DNA from: Bacteroidaceae bacterium
Lineage (GTDB): Bacteria; Bacteroidota; Bacteroidia; Bacteroidales; Bacteroidaceae
NCBI GenBank assembly: GCA_017938245.1
Contig: JAGBBX010000045.1
Span: forward strand, 44,418 to 108,417
Reading direction: 5' to 3'
Length of the DNA stretch: 64,000 nt
Under the pieces are notes generated by a model. The model did not search any database. It was given only the letters and a program-made list of their open reading frames with translations, and was not told the origin of the DNA. Positions 54,671-63,674 of this stretch are shown piece after piece. Position 1 is the first letter of the stretch. Each line of letters opens with the position of its first letter. The translations under genes and the position numbers were made by a program.

Positions 54671-55465
54671 GTGACAGGGAAAATTATCGGCACCGAGGAG
54701 TTGAAAAAGATTCAGTTGCAGATTCTCGACGACGTTGCACAGTTCTGCGAGGAACGTGGAATAAGATACTATCTTGCGTACGGTACCCTTCTGGGTGCTG
54801 TGCGCCATAAAGGATATATCCCCTGGGACGACGATATTGACATACACATTCCACGCCCCGATTACGAGCGTTTTTTAAGGGAGTACAATAATACCGAGTC
54901 GCCCTACAAAGTAGTATCACCCGAGAGCGAGAGCCGCTATCGCGTACCCTTTGCCAAAGTACACTACCCCAAAAGTATTGTAAGAGAGTTTCATTTTAAA
55001 CCCGATGTTTTTGGAGTATATATCGATATTTTTCCTCTCGATGGTGTCGAGTCGCAGGCACAAGCTAAAGAATGCGGAGAACTTCGCCGTCTTATGCACG
55101 TAAAAAACTCTGTTTTTCTAAAGAGTATGCCCTTTAAGCGTAAGCTGCGCCTTACAGTAACCAAGCTGATACTGTTACCCTTATCATTATCGAAACTACT
55201 CAAACGAATAAAATCTACAGCCACACGTTGCATATATGACAAGAGCGATAATGTGTGCAGTTTTATGTCGCGCACAGCAGCACGTGAGATACTGCCACGC
55301 ACCGTGTTCGAGAACTATATAATGTTGCCATTCGAGGGAAAAGAGTATCGCGCACCAAAGGGGTACGACAGCTATCTGAAAGCCAATTATGGCGATTATA
55401 TGCAGCTACCACCCGAGGAGAAACGCATATCGCACCACAATTCCGAGGCAAGATGGAAAGAATAG
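54671..55465 (+). CDS. LicD family phosphotransferase
   Basis: 264 residues, starting at GTG 54671, 3 nt after the upstream stop; no nearer ATG fits the family start. LicD signature: GIRYYLAYGTLLGAVRHKGY, then IPWDDDIDIHIPRPDYERF with the metal-binding acidic residues. In other bacteria such proteins transfer phosphocholine or similar groups to surface glycans. The acceptor here is unknown; a membrane-associated surface-glycan role is inferred. Confidence 0.9.
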   Translation: MTGKIIGTEELKKIQLQILDDVAQFCEERGIRYYLAYGTLLGAVRHKGYIPWDDDIDIHIPRPDYERFLREYNNTESPYKVVSPESESRYRVPFAKVHYPKSIVREFHFKPDVFGVYIDIFPLDGVESQAQAKECGELRRLMHVKNSVFLKSMPFKRKLRLTVTKLILLPLSLSKLLKRIKSTATRCIYDKSDNVCSFMSRTAAREILPRTVFENYIMLPFEGKEYRAPKGYDSYLKANYGDYMQLPPEEKRISHHNSEARWKE

Positions 55466-55486
55466 TCAAATTAGAGAGTTAAATTG

Positions 55487-55518
55487 TTGCATATTACCGA
55501 AAAAAGCAGTACTTTTGC
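55487..55518 (+). promoter_or_regulatory. Promoter for rpsP
   Basis: TTG at 55487-55489, 21 nt, TACTTTTG at 55511-55518. The leader then contains a small hairpin CCGATA-CGAGA-TATCGG at 55524-55540. Confidence 0.65.
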
Positions 55519-55576
55519 GCCGCCGATACGAGATATCGGATAACTCAAATCATTAACCCATTAAAACAATTAAAAA

Positions 55577-56122
55577 ATGGCAACAAAGATCAGACTTCAG
55601 AGAAGAGGTCACAAACACTACGCATTCTATTCAATCGTAGTTGCAGATTCGAGAGCTCCACGTGATGGAAAGTTCGTTGAGAAAATCGGTACTTACAACC
55701 CCAACACCGACCCCGCTTCAGTTGAACTCAACTTCGAGCGCGCACTTTATTGGGTGAACAACGGTGCTATTCCCACCGACACAGCACGCAACATCCTCTC
55801 TCGCGAGGGCGTTTATCTTATGAAGCACCTTCAGGGTGGTGTTAAGAAGGGCGCATTCGACGAGGCTGCTGCACAGGCTAAGTTCGACGCTTGGAAGAAC
55901 GAGAAGACAAGCGTTCTCAACGGTGTAAAGAGCAAGAACGAGCAGGCTAAGCGTGATGAGAAAAAAGCTCGTCTCGAGGCCGAGAAAGAGGTTAACGCAG
56001 CTATTGCAAAGAAGGTTGCTGACAAGAAGGCAGCCGAGGCTCTTGCAAAAGCAGAGGCTGAGGCAGCTGCTGCAGCCGAGGCAAATGTAGAGGAGACAAC
56101 AGAGGCTCCCGCAGAGGCTTAA
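55577..56122 (+). CDS. rpsP: 30S ribosomal protein S16 with long charged tail
   Basis: Small-subunit ribosomal protein. 181 residues: a normal S16 core ([20 protein letters not shown] to about residue 85), then a tail of about 95 residues rich in Ala, Lys and Glu that is predicted helical. The tail roughly doubles the protein; extended S16 is usual in Bacteroidota. Codon use is strongly biased, as in highly expressed genes. Its promoter and terminator make it a single-gene unit. Confidence 0.97.
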   Translation: MATKIRLQRRGHKHYAFYSIVVADSRAPRDGKFVEKIGTYNPNTDPASVELNFERALYWVNNGAIPTDTARNILSREGVYLMKHLQGGVKKGAFDEAAAQAKFDAWKNEKTSVLNGVKSKNEQAKRDEKKARLEAEKEVNAAIAKKVADKKAAEALAKAEAEAAAAAEANVEETTEAPAEA

Positions 56123-56172
56123 TAGAGCATACCTCAAATAAAGTGCCGTAGAAGGCACAAGCTCAAAAACTT

Positions 56173-56221
56173 ACAGACAGACTAAAATCCCTTTTTCAGG
56201 GTTTAGTCTGTCTGTTTTTTT
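56173..56221 (+). terminator. Strong terminator after rpsP
   Basis: A 14-bp perfect stem, 56173-56186 with 56202-56215, has an inner CCC/GGG pairing and is followed by a run of T to 56221. Confidence 0.9.
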
Positions 56222-56305
56222 GTGCCCGGTGGCAAGCGCTCTTTGATATTTTGAAAAAAAATGGACTAATTGATTAATACTCCATAGTACTAATGCAAGA
56301 TTATA

Positions 56306-56323
56306 TAGCCCTACATAGGGCTA
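56306..56323. promoter_or_regulatory. Palindrome in the leader of the 118-residue protein gene
   Basis: TAGCCCTA-CA-TAGGGCTA, an 8-bp perfect inverted repeat about 50 nt before the ATG at 56372. It could be an operator or leader hairpin. Confidence 0.4.
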
Positions 56324-56371
56324 AACTATCTCGCTTGTAAAAAACAACTAACCATTTAACTTATTTATAAT

Positions 56372-56728
56372 ATGAACAACAAGAAACAACAATTGGTAGC
56401 ATCAGCAACAAAAGGTAAAGTAAAAATCTATGGGTTGACATTGTCGCAGATGATTGAAGAGCAAACAAGTGAAATAGTATCACATCTACACGATACGAAC
56501 CCACTGCAATTTGCCGTTGCCTCGCTCTCACACGCCAAGTTTGTTATAGAGCAGCGAGAGAACATCATCGATTGGCAACAGCACTACACACTAAACTATG
56601 CAGCAATGTGTTGTCTGCACTCAATCTTTCGTCCATCGCACACAAGATTGCGTAACAGAGGTTTAAGAAGAGAGATTACAGAGACACTCGACACACTTTA
56701 TTTAATTATTGATGATATAGCAGCATAA
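56372..56728 (+). CDS. Hypothetical protein
   Basis: 118 residues, cytoplasmic, without signal or membrane segment. Composition is mixed helical, with KIYGLTLSQMIEEQTSEIVS, a Cys pair in MCCLHSIF, and a basic RPSHTRLRNRGLRRE stretch before a C-terminal helix. A purine-free upstream region with AACTTATTT is typical of Bacteroidota. I do not recognise the family. It stands alone between rpsP and the S41-like gene. Confidence 0.7.
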   Translation: MNNKKQQLVASATKGKVKIYGLTLSQMIEEQTSEIVSHLHDTNPLQFAVASLSHAKFVIEQRENIIDWQQHYTLNYAAMCCLHSIFRPSHTRLRNRGLRREITETLDTLYLIIDDIAA

Positions 56729-56753
56729 AACGAATATTTTTTATGCACCACAT

Positions 56754-56784
56754 TTTGCAGGTATTTTAAAATGGCGTATCTTCG
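56754..56784 (+). promoter_or_regulatory. Promoter for the S41-like gene
   Basis: TTTG at 56754-56757, 19 nt, TATCTTCG at 56777-56784, with a leader of about 20 nt to the ATG at 56811. Confidence 0.65.
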
Positions 56785-56810
56785 CAAAAATAAGAAGCGT
56801 TTAAATTTCT

Positions 56811-58034
56811 ATGAGACTACTTAACCGATTAGGCCTGCTCGTCGCAGCAATTCTTTTTATAGCTTGTGGCGAGGACAGAACATACGAATACTATAAACTC
56901 ACCGAAGAAAATCAATGGATTTTCTCGCAGATGCAGAGCAACTATTTTTGGGGCGACACAATGAAACAGCCGGCCAGAAACAAATTCTTTGCATCGGGTT
57001 CCTCATTCTTTGAGTCGCTATTAAAGAAGGGCGACAAGACATCGTTCTTCTGTGATTCGACATTCAGAACCAGCTACGGAATAACCTTCTCCATTGTGCG
57101 CGACCCGCTTGCCATAAAGGCCAGCAAAAGCTATGCTGCGGTACTTTTTGTAGAGCCGGGTTCATCGGCCGACAAAGCAGGAGTTAAGCGAGGAATGTGG
57201 ATTTCACGTATCGGCAAGAGCAATGTCACAGCAAACAATTATGGCTATTTGGAGCGTGGCGAGACAACAACAGTTTACACCTCGGAGATTGTCCCCGACA
57301 CAATAGAGGGTTCTTTCGTTTGGGCCGATGGCGACACAATCACCCTTGCTGCTGCCACAACAGTTGAGCCGACCACCCTACCGCTGGATACTGTTTACAA
57401 TATCCCCGACCACAAGGTTGGATATATGCTGTGCAACAGATTAGAGAACATCGAAGAGATTAGCCCAATACTCTCACGCTTCTCGGCCGAGGGTATAACC
57501 GACCTTATCGTCGACCTGCGTTACTGCAACAGCGGCTCATTGGAAACAGCCGCCAATTTTGCATCGGCTATTGCCCCCGAGGCTGCGGGTAACATTTTCT
57601 GTAGCCTTAAGCACAACGAACCGAACAGCAGCAAGAATCGCGATATTCTTTTCGGCACACAACCCGCCGCTCTTAATTTGTGGCGAGTATACATTATTAC
57701 AACATCGGCAACACGCGGCACTGCCGAGGCGTTTACAGCCGCACTAAGAATGACAATGGGCGGCGACAGAGTTCAGCTTGTAGGTACAACATCGGCCGGA
57801 GAGAATATGCACACACAAAGCATCGAATCGCCATTCGATTTTACAATAAATCCCGCAGTAGCCTATATCTACACCCCCGACGACGCTCCCCTATCGTATG
57901 ACGGTCAGACGGTCGACTACGAGATAAGCGAACTATCATTGCCCGTTATTCATAAGCTTGGCGATATTAACGAGACACTGCTTTACAGCACACTCTATTT
58001 AATACTAAACGGAACTGTACCACCGACTGAATAA
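56811..58034 (+). CDS. S41 peptidase-like lipoprotein lacking the Ser-Lys dyad
   Basis: 407 residues. Lipobox FIAC (Cys19), a helical N-terminal part, PDZ domain at about 88-185 (FVEPGSSADKAGVKRGMW), and an S41 fold from about 195 (DLRYCNSGSLETA at 235-247). Where C-terminal processing peptidases have SAxE with the catalytic Ser, this protein reads GTAE (Gly303); where they have GK with the catalytic Lys, it reads GE (Glu331). It is therefore probably a binding or scaffold protein, not a protease. Confidence 0.83.
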   Translation: MRLLNRLGLLVAAILFIACGEDRTYEYYKLTEENQWIFSQMQSNYFWGDTMKQPARNKFFASGSSFFESLLKKGDKTSFFCDSTFRTSYGITFSIVRDPLAIKASKSYAAVLFVEPGSSADKAGVKRGMWISRIGKSNVTANNYGYLERGETTTVYTSEIVPDTIEGSFVWADGDTITLAAATTVEPTTLPLDTVYNIPDHKVGYMLCNRLENIEEISPILSRFSAEGITDLIVDLRYCNSGSLETAANFASAIAPEAAGNIFCSLKHNEPNSSKNRDILFGTQPAALNLWRVYIITTSATRGTAEAFTAALRMTMGGDRVQLVGTTSAGENMHTQSIESPFDFTINPAVAYIYTPDDAPLSYDGQTVDYEISELSLPVIHKLGDINETLLYSTLYLILNGTVPPTE

Positions 58035-58182
58035 CAGCAAATAAAAATAGCAATATGTGGATGCACTTTTAAAAGCAGGTGCATCCACTTTTTTATTTTA
58101 TTAAACAGTTTTTAAGCAACTTATAAAAACCCGCCGCACTCTTTATCTGTTATTTTGCTAAATAACCATAAAATAAAGAGAA

Positions 58183-58701
58183 ATGAAAAAAATTGTATCA
58201 TTGGCAGCAATGGCTGCAGTGCTGACCTTTTCAGCTTGTAACTCGTGCGGAGGCACACAGCAACAACCCCTTGTCATAGAGAGCGAGACCGACAGCATTT
58301 ATATGCTCAACGACTCGACCATCGCCGACAAACAGACATTCATTTTCGAAGGACTTATGCCACTTGACAACGGTGCAGTGGGAAACACTGTACTTACAGT
58401 GCAGACCCTCAGTCTGAACGACGACGGTACATACACCCTCAATACCTCGTACATCGACGAGAGCAACAACACCGTAAACAACAGCGATAGTGGCGAGACA
58501 ATGGTGCTCATAGGTATCCCCAATGACAGCACCGCCATTATATACGAGCTTGTATCGTACAACAATAATCCCAAGATAAATCTGATGGTAAACAGCGACA
58601 GCTCGCTCACCCGCTTGGATGGCAATATGCAACCCGCCTCGGCAAGTCCCAAGCATCGTCTTATGCATCGTCCCGTTAAGAAAAACAATGTAGCAAAATA
58701 A
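58183..58701 (+). CDS. NlpE-like lipoprotein
   Basis: 172 residues. Lipobox FSAC (Cys19) with a CNSCGG start, then a small beta-barrel-like domain of NlpE type: FIFEGLMPLDNGAVGNTVLT and LSLNDDGTYTLNTSYID. NlpE proteins monitor the envelope or bind metal in other bacteria. A basic tail (KHRLMHRPVKKN) closes it. It is first of three envelope genes with 31-nt and 13-nt gaps. Confidence 0.8.
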   Translation: MKKIVSLAAMAAVLTFSACNSCGGTQQQPLVIESETDSIYMLNDSTIADKQTFIFEGLMPLDNGAVGNTVLTVQTLSLNDDGTYTLNTSYIDESNNTVNNSDSGETMVLIGIPNDSTAIIYELVSYNNNPKINLMVNSDSSLTRLDGNMQPASASPKHRLMHRPVKKNNVAK

Positions 58702-58732
58702 CCATTTGTATTAACCAATTAACAAAAGTCTT

Positions 58733-59368
58733 ATGAAAAAGAGTGCAATCCTTACCCTTTTTGCAGCCTGTCTGTTGGGAGTGGTCTCTTGCGAGAAAGA
58801 CCCCGATACCGACAAGCTCGACAACGACTATCTGGTGTATACCAATTACGACAAGGGCACACAGTTCAACACCTTGGAGACATTCCACGTGATTGACAGT
58901 ATCCTAATCATTGGTAACGAAACGAAGCCCACCTATTGGAACAACAACAATTCCGGGACTATCATCGACGCATACGTAAGCAACCTCGAAGAGCGCGGTT
59001 ACATCCCTGTCGGTAGTGCCCAAGAGGCCGATATGGTGTTGCAGCTAAGCTACATCAACAACACCTATTATTTCAATAACTACGGTCCCGGTCCCTGGTG
59101 GAACAGCTATCCCGGCTATTGGAACTGGGGAGGATGGGGCTGGTACTACCCCTACTCGTTCTTCTATAGCTACAGCACCGGCTCCATCATCGGCGAGCTT
59201 GTGAACACAATTCCTTCGGCAGTGGAGAAAGACAAACTCACCGTTATATGGAACTCCTACATTTGCGGCTTGCTCAATGGCAACACGCTTAGTATGTCGC
59301 GCACACTAAGCGCCATAAACCAGGCATTCGCGCAGTCGCCCTATCTCACAACATCTACCAACAAATAA
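58733..59368 (+). CDS. DUF4136-type lipoprotein
   Basis: 211 residues. Lipobox VVSC (Cys20), then a DUF4136-like alpha/beta domain (TIIDAYVSNLEERGYIPVGS, EADMVLQLSYI). A Gly/Trp/Tyr-rich loop at about 117-145 (NWGGWGWYYPYSFFYS) interrupts it and is typical of Bacteroidales members. Ends with VEKDKLTVIWNSYICGLLNG. Probably in the outer membrane, partner of the next gene. Function unknown. Confidence 0.8.
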   Translation: MKKSAILTLFAACLLGVVSCEKDPDTDKLDNDYLVYTNYDKGTQFNTLETFHVIDSILIIGNETKPTYWNNNNSGTIIDAYVSNLEERGYIPVGSAQEADMVLQLSYINNTYYFNNYGPGPWWNSYPGYWNWGGWGWYYPYSFFYSYSTGSIIGELVNTIPSAVEKDKLTVIWNSYICGLLNGNTLSMSRTLSAINQAFAQSPYLTTSTNK

Positions 59369-59381
59369 ACAGTATAAGAGT

Positions 59382-60002
59382 ATGAAACGACTAAGGAATA
59401 TTATATGCGCGGTACTATTTGCTGCCGCAGCAGCGATGCCTTCGACCGGCAAGGCACAAATATCTTTGGATACCTATTATAATATCGACTGGCAGTTCAA
59501 CATCCCATTGGGCAACGATTTTTCGAGCACCGCCAGCGGTTGGGGTATGAATTTCGAAGGTGGATACTATGTCACTCCCGAGATTGCAGTTGGCGGATTT
59601 CTGAGTTTCCACACCAACAACGAGTATTTCTCGCGCCGAACCATCGCCATCAACGAGACCCTGTCGATGAACAGCGACCAGCAGCACCAGATGTTCACCC
59701 TGCCATTCGGATTGCTTGCCCGCTACCGTTTCCAAGAGGCCGATTTCCAGCCCTACGTAGGAATGAAACTTGGTATGTGCTACTCGCAGTTCAGTAACTA
59801 CTACTACATCTTTCTGACCGATGAGAATCGATGGGGATTCTTTATGTCGCCCGAGATTGGTTTCAACTACTACCCCTGGGCCAATGGCATAGGTTTTCAT
59901 ATGGCAATCTATTATAGCTTCGCCACCAACAAATGCGACCTTATGAGCTATAAACAGAGTACACTGAACAACATCGGTTTCAGGTTAGGTCTTGCTTTTT
60001 AA
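59382..60002 (+). CDS. Outer-membrane beta-barrel protein
   Basis: 206 residues. Signal peptide to about residue 25 (TGKAQ), then eight or so amphipathic beta strands: GWGMNFEGGYYVTPEIAVGG, FGLLARYRFQ, FQPYVGMKLGM, MSPEIGFNYYP. It ends GFRLGLAF with the terminal Phe that directs barrel assembly. Third gene of the NlpE-like/DUF4136 unit. The OmpX/OmpW-like size fits a small barrel without a pore. Confidence 0.82.
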   Translation: MKRLRNIICAVLFAAAAAMPSTGKAQISLDTYYNIDWQFNIPLGNDFSSTASGWGMNFEGGYYVTPEIAVGGFLSFHTNNEYFSRRTIAINETLSMNSDQQHQMFTLPFGLLARYRFQEADFQPYVGMKLGMCYSQFSNYYYIFLTDENRWGFFMSPEIGFNYYPWANGIGFHMAIYYSFATNKCDLMSYKQSTLNNIGFRLGLAF

Positions 60003-60093
60003 CGTTGCACAATAAAATAAAAAATATTGCATCCAGTTTAATGGGTGCAATATTTTTTAATACACATATATGTTATTAGCATAGAAATGATTC

Positions 60094-60390
60094 GGGCGAT
60101 TGAAAATCGCCCCTACACGCAATGAGTTTTATCGATGAATATTAAGCGTTTATTTCGCGAACAGTAGGGGTGATTCCTAATCGCCCGCAACACGTCAGCA
60201 ACCGCGAAGTAATGAGTAAAGCTATGATTCGGGCGATTTTCAATCGCCCCTACACGCAATGAATTATATCGATGAATATTAAACGTTTATTTCGCGAATA
60301 GTAGGGGCGATTTCTAATCGCCCGCAACACGCCCGCAACCGCGAAGTAATGAGTAAAGCTATGATTCGGGCGATTGAAAATCGCCCCTAC
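60094..60390. repeat. REP cluster between the barrel gene and the GDPD-like gene
   Basis: Five units, alternating: - 60094-60116, + 60164-60186, - 60231-60253, + 60301-60323, - 60368-60390. The + unit at 60164 has one stem mismatch (GGGTGATT). The spacer and unit pair repeats as a block of about 137 nt, so a two-REP module has been duplicated in tandem. A partial spacer copy runs on to about 60440. Confidence 0.9.
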
Positions 60391-60462
60391 ACGCAATGAA
60401 TTATATCGATGAATATTAAGCCCGCAACCGAGGTAATGAGCAAAGCCCACACAAGTCCATCA

Positions 60463-61230
60463 TTATAATCCCAAACTATCGGTATAAATATAGTCTATGC
60501 GTTTTTTTAGCGCTTCGGGAATCTCATTTGTATCGTTAATAGTAAAAAGCGCGACACGGTAGTCGCAAAGAGCATCGATAATTTTAAAAGCGGTATAATC
60601 GACTGCGCTTGTGTGCAGTGCCAATGTCTCTATCTTATCGCCAAAAAGACCGTGCAAAAGCATATGCTTTACAAGTGTTTCATCAATATCTGTTGCAAGG
60701 CACGAGTACATCACCTTGCCGAATCCCCTACTCTGCAAATTCACGTAATCCTCGTGTGTGAATGCCTCGACTATCATACGAGATTTTATCGGAGCAAAAT
60801 AGCGCTCCAGAACAGCGGCATCCGAGATTTTGTCGGTTACAAGGGTAAGGTGGTCGTTTGCAAGAAAAAACTCACAAATGTCGGCGGCGGTCACAGGGGT
60901 GTAACTGTTGTATATGCGTCGCGACAGAAATTCTTGCAGTGTGGGTGCGGTGTCTTTTTTACACGCGTAACCGCTGATGGCATTGAATTTTTCCCAATCG
61001 TAGGCTGCAACAAGAACACTGTCGGCAGTCATTGCAAGGTCGAGTTCAATGAAGCGGTAACCCCTCTCGGCAGCCTGCTCCATTGCCTCGCGACTGTTGG
61101 TATATATATTTCCCTCTATTGCTCCACCGGCGTGTGCAATAAGCTTGTATCCGCAGGATACCTCTTTGTCGCTGCACGAGAAAAGCATCGGCAGCAACAG
61201 AAGCATAAGTGTCTTTAAATCGGTGCGCAT
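60463..61230 (-). CDS. Glycerophosphodiester phosphodiesterase-like lipoprotein
   Basis: 255 residues from the ATG at 61230, chosen because it opens a lipoprotein signal (LPMLFSC, Cys19); the longer frame has none. PI-PLC/GDPD-superfamily barrel: IAHAGG with His33, FIELDL with Glu62 and Asp64. The second catalytic His of the family (in HD, after VLV) is Tyr77 here (AAYDW), so activity is doubtful. It overlaps the end of the aminopeptidase gene by 16 nt. Substrate unknown. Confidence 0.78.
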   Translation of the reverse strand: MRTDLKTLMLLLLPMLFSCSDKEVSCGYKLIAHAGGAIEGNIYTNSREAMEQAAERGYRFIELDLAMTADSVLVAAYDWEKFNAISGYACKKDTAPTLQEFLSRRIYNSYTPVTAADICEFFLANDHLTLVTDKISDAAVLERYFAPIKSRMIVEAFTHEDYVNLQSRGFGKVMYSCLATDIDETLVKHMLLHGLFGDKIETLALHTSAVDYTAFKIIDALCDYRVALFTINDTNEIPEALKKRIDYIYTDSLGL

Positions 61231-62996
61231 TGCATCTTTAAAAAGTCGAACATCTCGCCCTCGAAATAAGGCGATAGCAACTCGAACACCCAAGCGTGAT
61301 AGCTGTTGAGATACTCTATTGCCTCTATTCCCAAAATCTCGGGCACGATGGGAGTCTTATCAATGGGGCATATTGTAAGTGGTTGCAGTGCACAATACTC
61401 GCCAAACTCGGTTGTGCAGTGAGGCACTACAAGCATTGTATTCTCTATGCGTATTCCGTGACGGCCGGCCTTGTAGAGTCCCGGCTCGTTGGTAACGGTT
61501 GTTCCGGGAATAAGCGGTGCAGGCATATAGTTCATACGAATCTGATGGGGGCCTTCGTGAACATTGAGGAAATGTCCCACTCCGTGACCTGTTCCGTGCA
61601 GATAGTTCTCGCCCGCTTGCCACAACCACTGACGTGCAAGCACATCGAGCTGTGTTCCGCAGGTGCCTTTGGGGAACTTTGCCATTGCCAATGATATATG
61701 TCCGCGCAAGACACGTGTGTAGTCCTCGCACTGTTCGGGTGTGAGGTTACCAAGAGCTATTGTGCGTGTTATGTCGGTTGTTCCTCCGGTATATTGTCCG
61801 CCACAGTCGAGCAGTAGGAATCCCTCGGGATGCAAGGGAGCATTGCTCTCCTCTGTTGGTTCGTAGTGTACGATGGCTCCGTTCTTTCCGTATGCCGATA
61901 TTGTTGCGAAACTCAATCCGCGGAACGATTCATCTTCGCAGCGAAGTTCGGTCAGCTTATGGTCTACGTCAAGTTCACTTACTCCACCCTTCTCTACTGC
62001 AGGTTTCAGCCAATGCAATAGTTTTACCATTGCAATACCCTCGGCAAGCATCGCCTTTTTGAAGCCTTCAATCTCGGTGCTGTTTTTCACCGCTTTCATT
62101 GCAGCAATGGGTGATTCGTCAAATAGCTGTTCAACACTGCTATTCAGAATTCTACTCACCGCAGCATTGCATCGCAGGGGTTGCACAAGAATTGTTGCCT
62201 TGTCGTAAGTCGCGAGTGCATCCCAAACTTTCTCGTATGGTAAAACAGATATTCCCTCGGCTGCAAGATATTTGGCAACTGCTTTATCTATCTTCTCACT
62301 GCCGACAAAAAGCGTGGCGCTGTCGTTTGTCACCAGCATATAAGATACAACAACGGGATTGTATTCTACATCGCTACCGCGCAGATTGGTGAGCCAGGCA
62401 ATCTCATCGAGCATAGTCACCAACATTCCATCGGCACCCTTTTCGGATAGTCTATTGCGCAGACGGGCAAGTTTATCCTTTGCCGACTCCCCGGCCACCT
62501 CAATAGGCATTATCTGCGCCTTACCCGTGGGGATAGAAGGACGGTCGTTCCACAACTGTGCGAAGGGGTCTTTGCTCTCGTCAATATCTATACCTTTCTT
62601 CGACAGAGTATCGAACCAGGTACTAACCTCGGCAATTGTGCACACTGTACCATCTACACCAACAGTATTACCCTCGCCTAATGTGCTGCATAACCATTCA
62701 ACTATAGAGGGCGTGTCGGCATCGCCATCTTTCATAAGGGTGTAACCTGTGCCGTTTAGTTGTTCTTCGGCAGCAAGCCAATAGCGCGAATCGGTCCACA
62801 GACGTGCATCGTCAAGGGTTATGACCGCCGTTCCTGCCGAGCCATCGAAACCGCTTATCCATTCGCGCGACTTCCAATGATTGGCCACGTACTCGCTGCT
62901 GTGTGCATCACTGCTCACTACTATAAATGCCTGCAAAGAGTTCTCTTGCATATATGCGCGCAACTGCGCCAAACGCTCAACTATATTGTTTTTCAT
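61215..62996 (-). CDS. pepP: Xaa-Pro aminopeptidase (aminopeptidase P, M24B)
   Basis: Removes the N-terminal residue before proline. 593 residues, the long three-domain form: two creatinase-like N-terminal domains (about 1-300) and the pita-bread catalytic domain. Metal ligands are visible: the Asp in LLDCGGQYTGGTTDITRT, the His of HGTGHGVGHFLNVHEGP, and the Glu in TNEPGLYKAGRHGIRIEN. Cytoplasmic, without a signal peptide. Its stop codon is overlapped by the GDPD-like gene. Confidence 0.93.
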   Translation of the reverse strand: MKNNIVERLAQLRAYMQENSLQAFIVVSSDAHSSEYVANHWKSREWISGFDGSAGTAVITLDDARLWTDSRYWLAAEEQLNGTGYTLMKDGDADTPSIVEWLCSTLGEGNTVGVDGTVCTIAEVSTWFDTLSKKGIDIDESKDPFAQLWNDRPSIPTGKAQIMPIEVAGESAKDKLARLRNRLSEKGADGMLVTMLDEIAWLTNLRGSDVEYNPVVVSYMLVTNDSATLFVGSEKIDKAVAKYLAAEGISVLPYEKVWDALATYDKATILVQPLRCNAAVSRILNSSVEQLFDESPIAAMKAVKNSTEIEGFKKAMLAEGIAMVKLLHWLKPAVEKGGVSELDVDHKLTELRCEDESFRGLSFATISAYGKNGAIVHYEPTEESNAPLHPEGFLLLDCGGQYTGGTTDITRTIALGNLTPEQCEDYTRVLRGHISLAMAKFPKGTCGTQLDVLARQWLWQAGENYLHGTGHGVGHFLNVHEGPHQIRMNYMPAPLIPGTTVTNEPGLYKAGRHGIRIENTMLVVPHCTTEFGEYCALQPLTICPIDKTPIVPEILGIEAIEYLNSYHAWVFELLSPYFEGEMFDFLKMQCAPI

Positions 62997-63025
62997 AACA
63001 CCTGATTTCTTTTAAACTTGTTTAA

Positions 63026-63496
63026 TTAACGAAATACATTCTCATTCCAGAACTGCTGAATATTCGAATCGCTGTTTGTGCGGTCGTTATCCATAATAAC
63101 TTTAAAATTTATGGGTATCGTCAGTTCTGTACGCACCTTTTTGCCGTTTTTCTTTCCCGGTTTCCAGTCGGGCATATTCTTTACCACACGAACCGCCTCG
63201 GCATCAAGTTCCTTCGATACCGAGCGTAATACTCTGACACCTGTTATAACGCCATTCGCCTCTACCGTAAAACCCACGATTACCTCACCGACGACACCAT
63301 TGCGACGAGCCTCGGGCGGAAATTGCGCCTCCTCTAAAAGATATTTCTTCAGGCCACGCTGTCCTGTTGGAAATTTCGGCATCTCTATCTTGTCTTTCTT
63401 TTTCTTCTGAATCTCGGGCAAGAAAGATGCAGAGTTAGCAGTTGCTACAACCATAAGTGCTGCAAGCAACAAGAAAAATATTCTCTTAATACTCAT
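63026..63496 (-). CDS. TonB C-terminal domain protein
   Basis: 156 residues. A signal or anchor helix at about 8-24, a short Lys-rich linker (KKKKDKIEMPKFPTGQRG), then a TonB C-terminal domain at about 55-145: GVVGEVIVGFTVEANGVITG and MPDWKPGKKNGKKV. It lacks the long Pro-rich periplasmic spacer of true TonB, so it may be a short periplasmic relative. 29 nt after its stop lies the aminopeptidase gene. Confidence 0.85.
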   Translation of the reverse strand: MSIKRIFFLLLAALMVVATANSASFLPEIQKKKKDKIEMPKFPTGQRGLKKYLLEEAQFPPEARRNGVVGEVIVGFTVEANGVITGVRVLRSVSKELDAEAVRVVKNMPDWKPGKKNGKKVRTELTIPINFKVIMDNDRTNSDSNIQQFWNENVFR

Positions 63497-63599
63497 ATTC
63501 AGTTGTTTAGGTCATTTATAGTGCGAAGATAATAATATAGTCAGATAGAAAAAAGAAATTTCCTCAATAATCTTTCGATTATCAAGGAAATTCTTTTTG

Positions 63600-63674
63600 G
63601 GTGACTAGTGGGATTCGAACCCACGACATTCAGAACCACAATCTGACGCTCTAACCGACTGAACTATAGTCACC
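63600..63674 (-). tRNA. tRNA-His (GTG anticodon)
   Basis: 75 nt on the minus strand. The acceptor stem GTGACTA pairs with TAGTCAC, with an extra 5' G at position -1 opposite the C discriminator, the hallmark of tRNA-His. The anticodon loop TTGTGGT gives GTG. D and T arms (GTTC/GAGC, GTGGG/CCCAC with TTCGAAT) are normal. CCA is not encoded. Confidence 0.97.

Noticed and set aside
53827-54693. 288-codon frame antisense to the DUF362 gene
   Set aside because: The sense strand encodes clear ferredoxin motifs; the antisense frame has no recognisable domain and is a by-product of codon bias.
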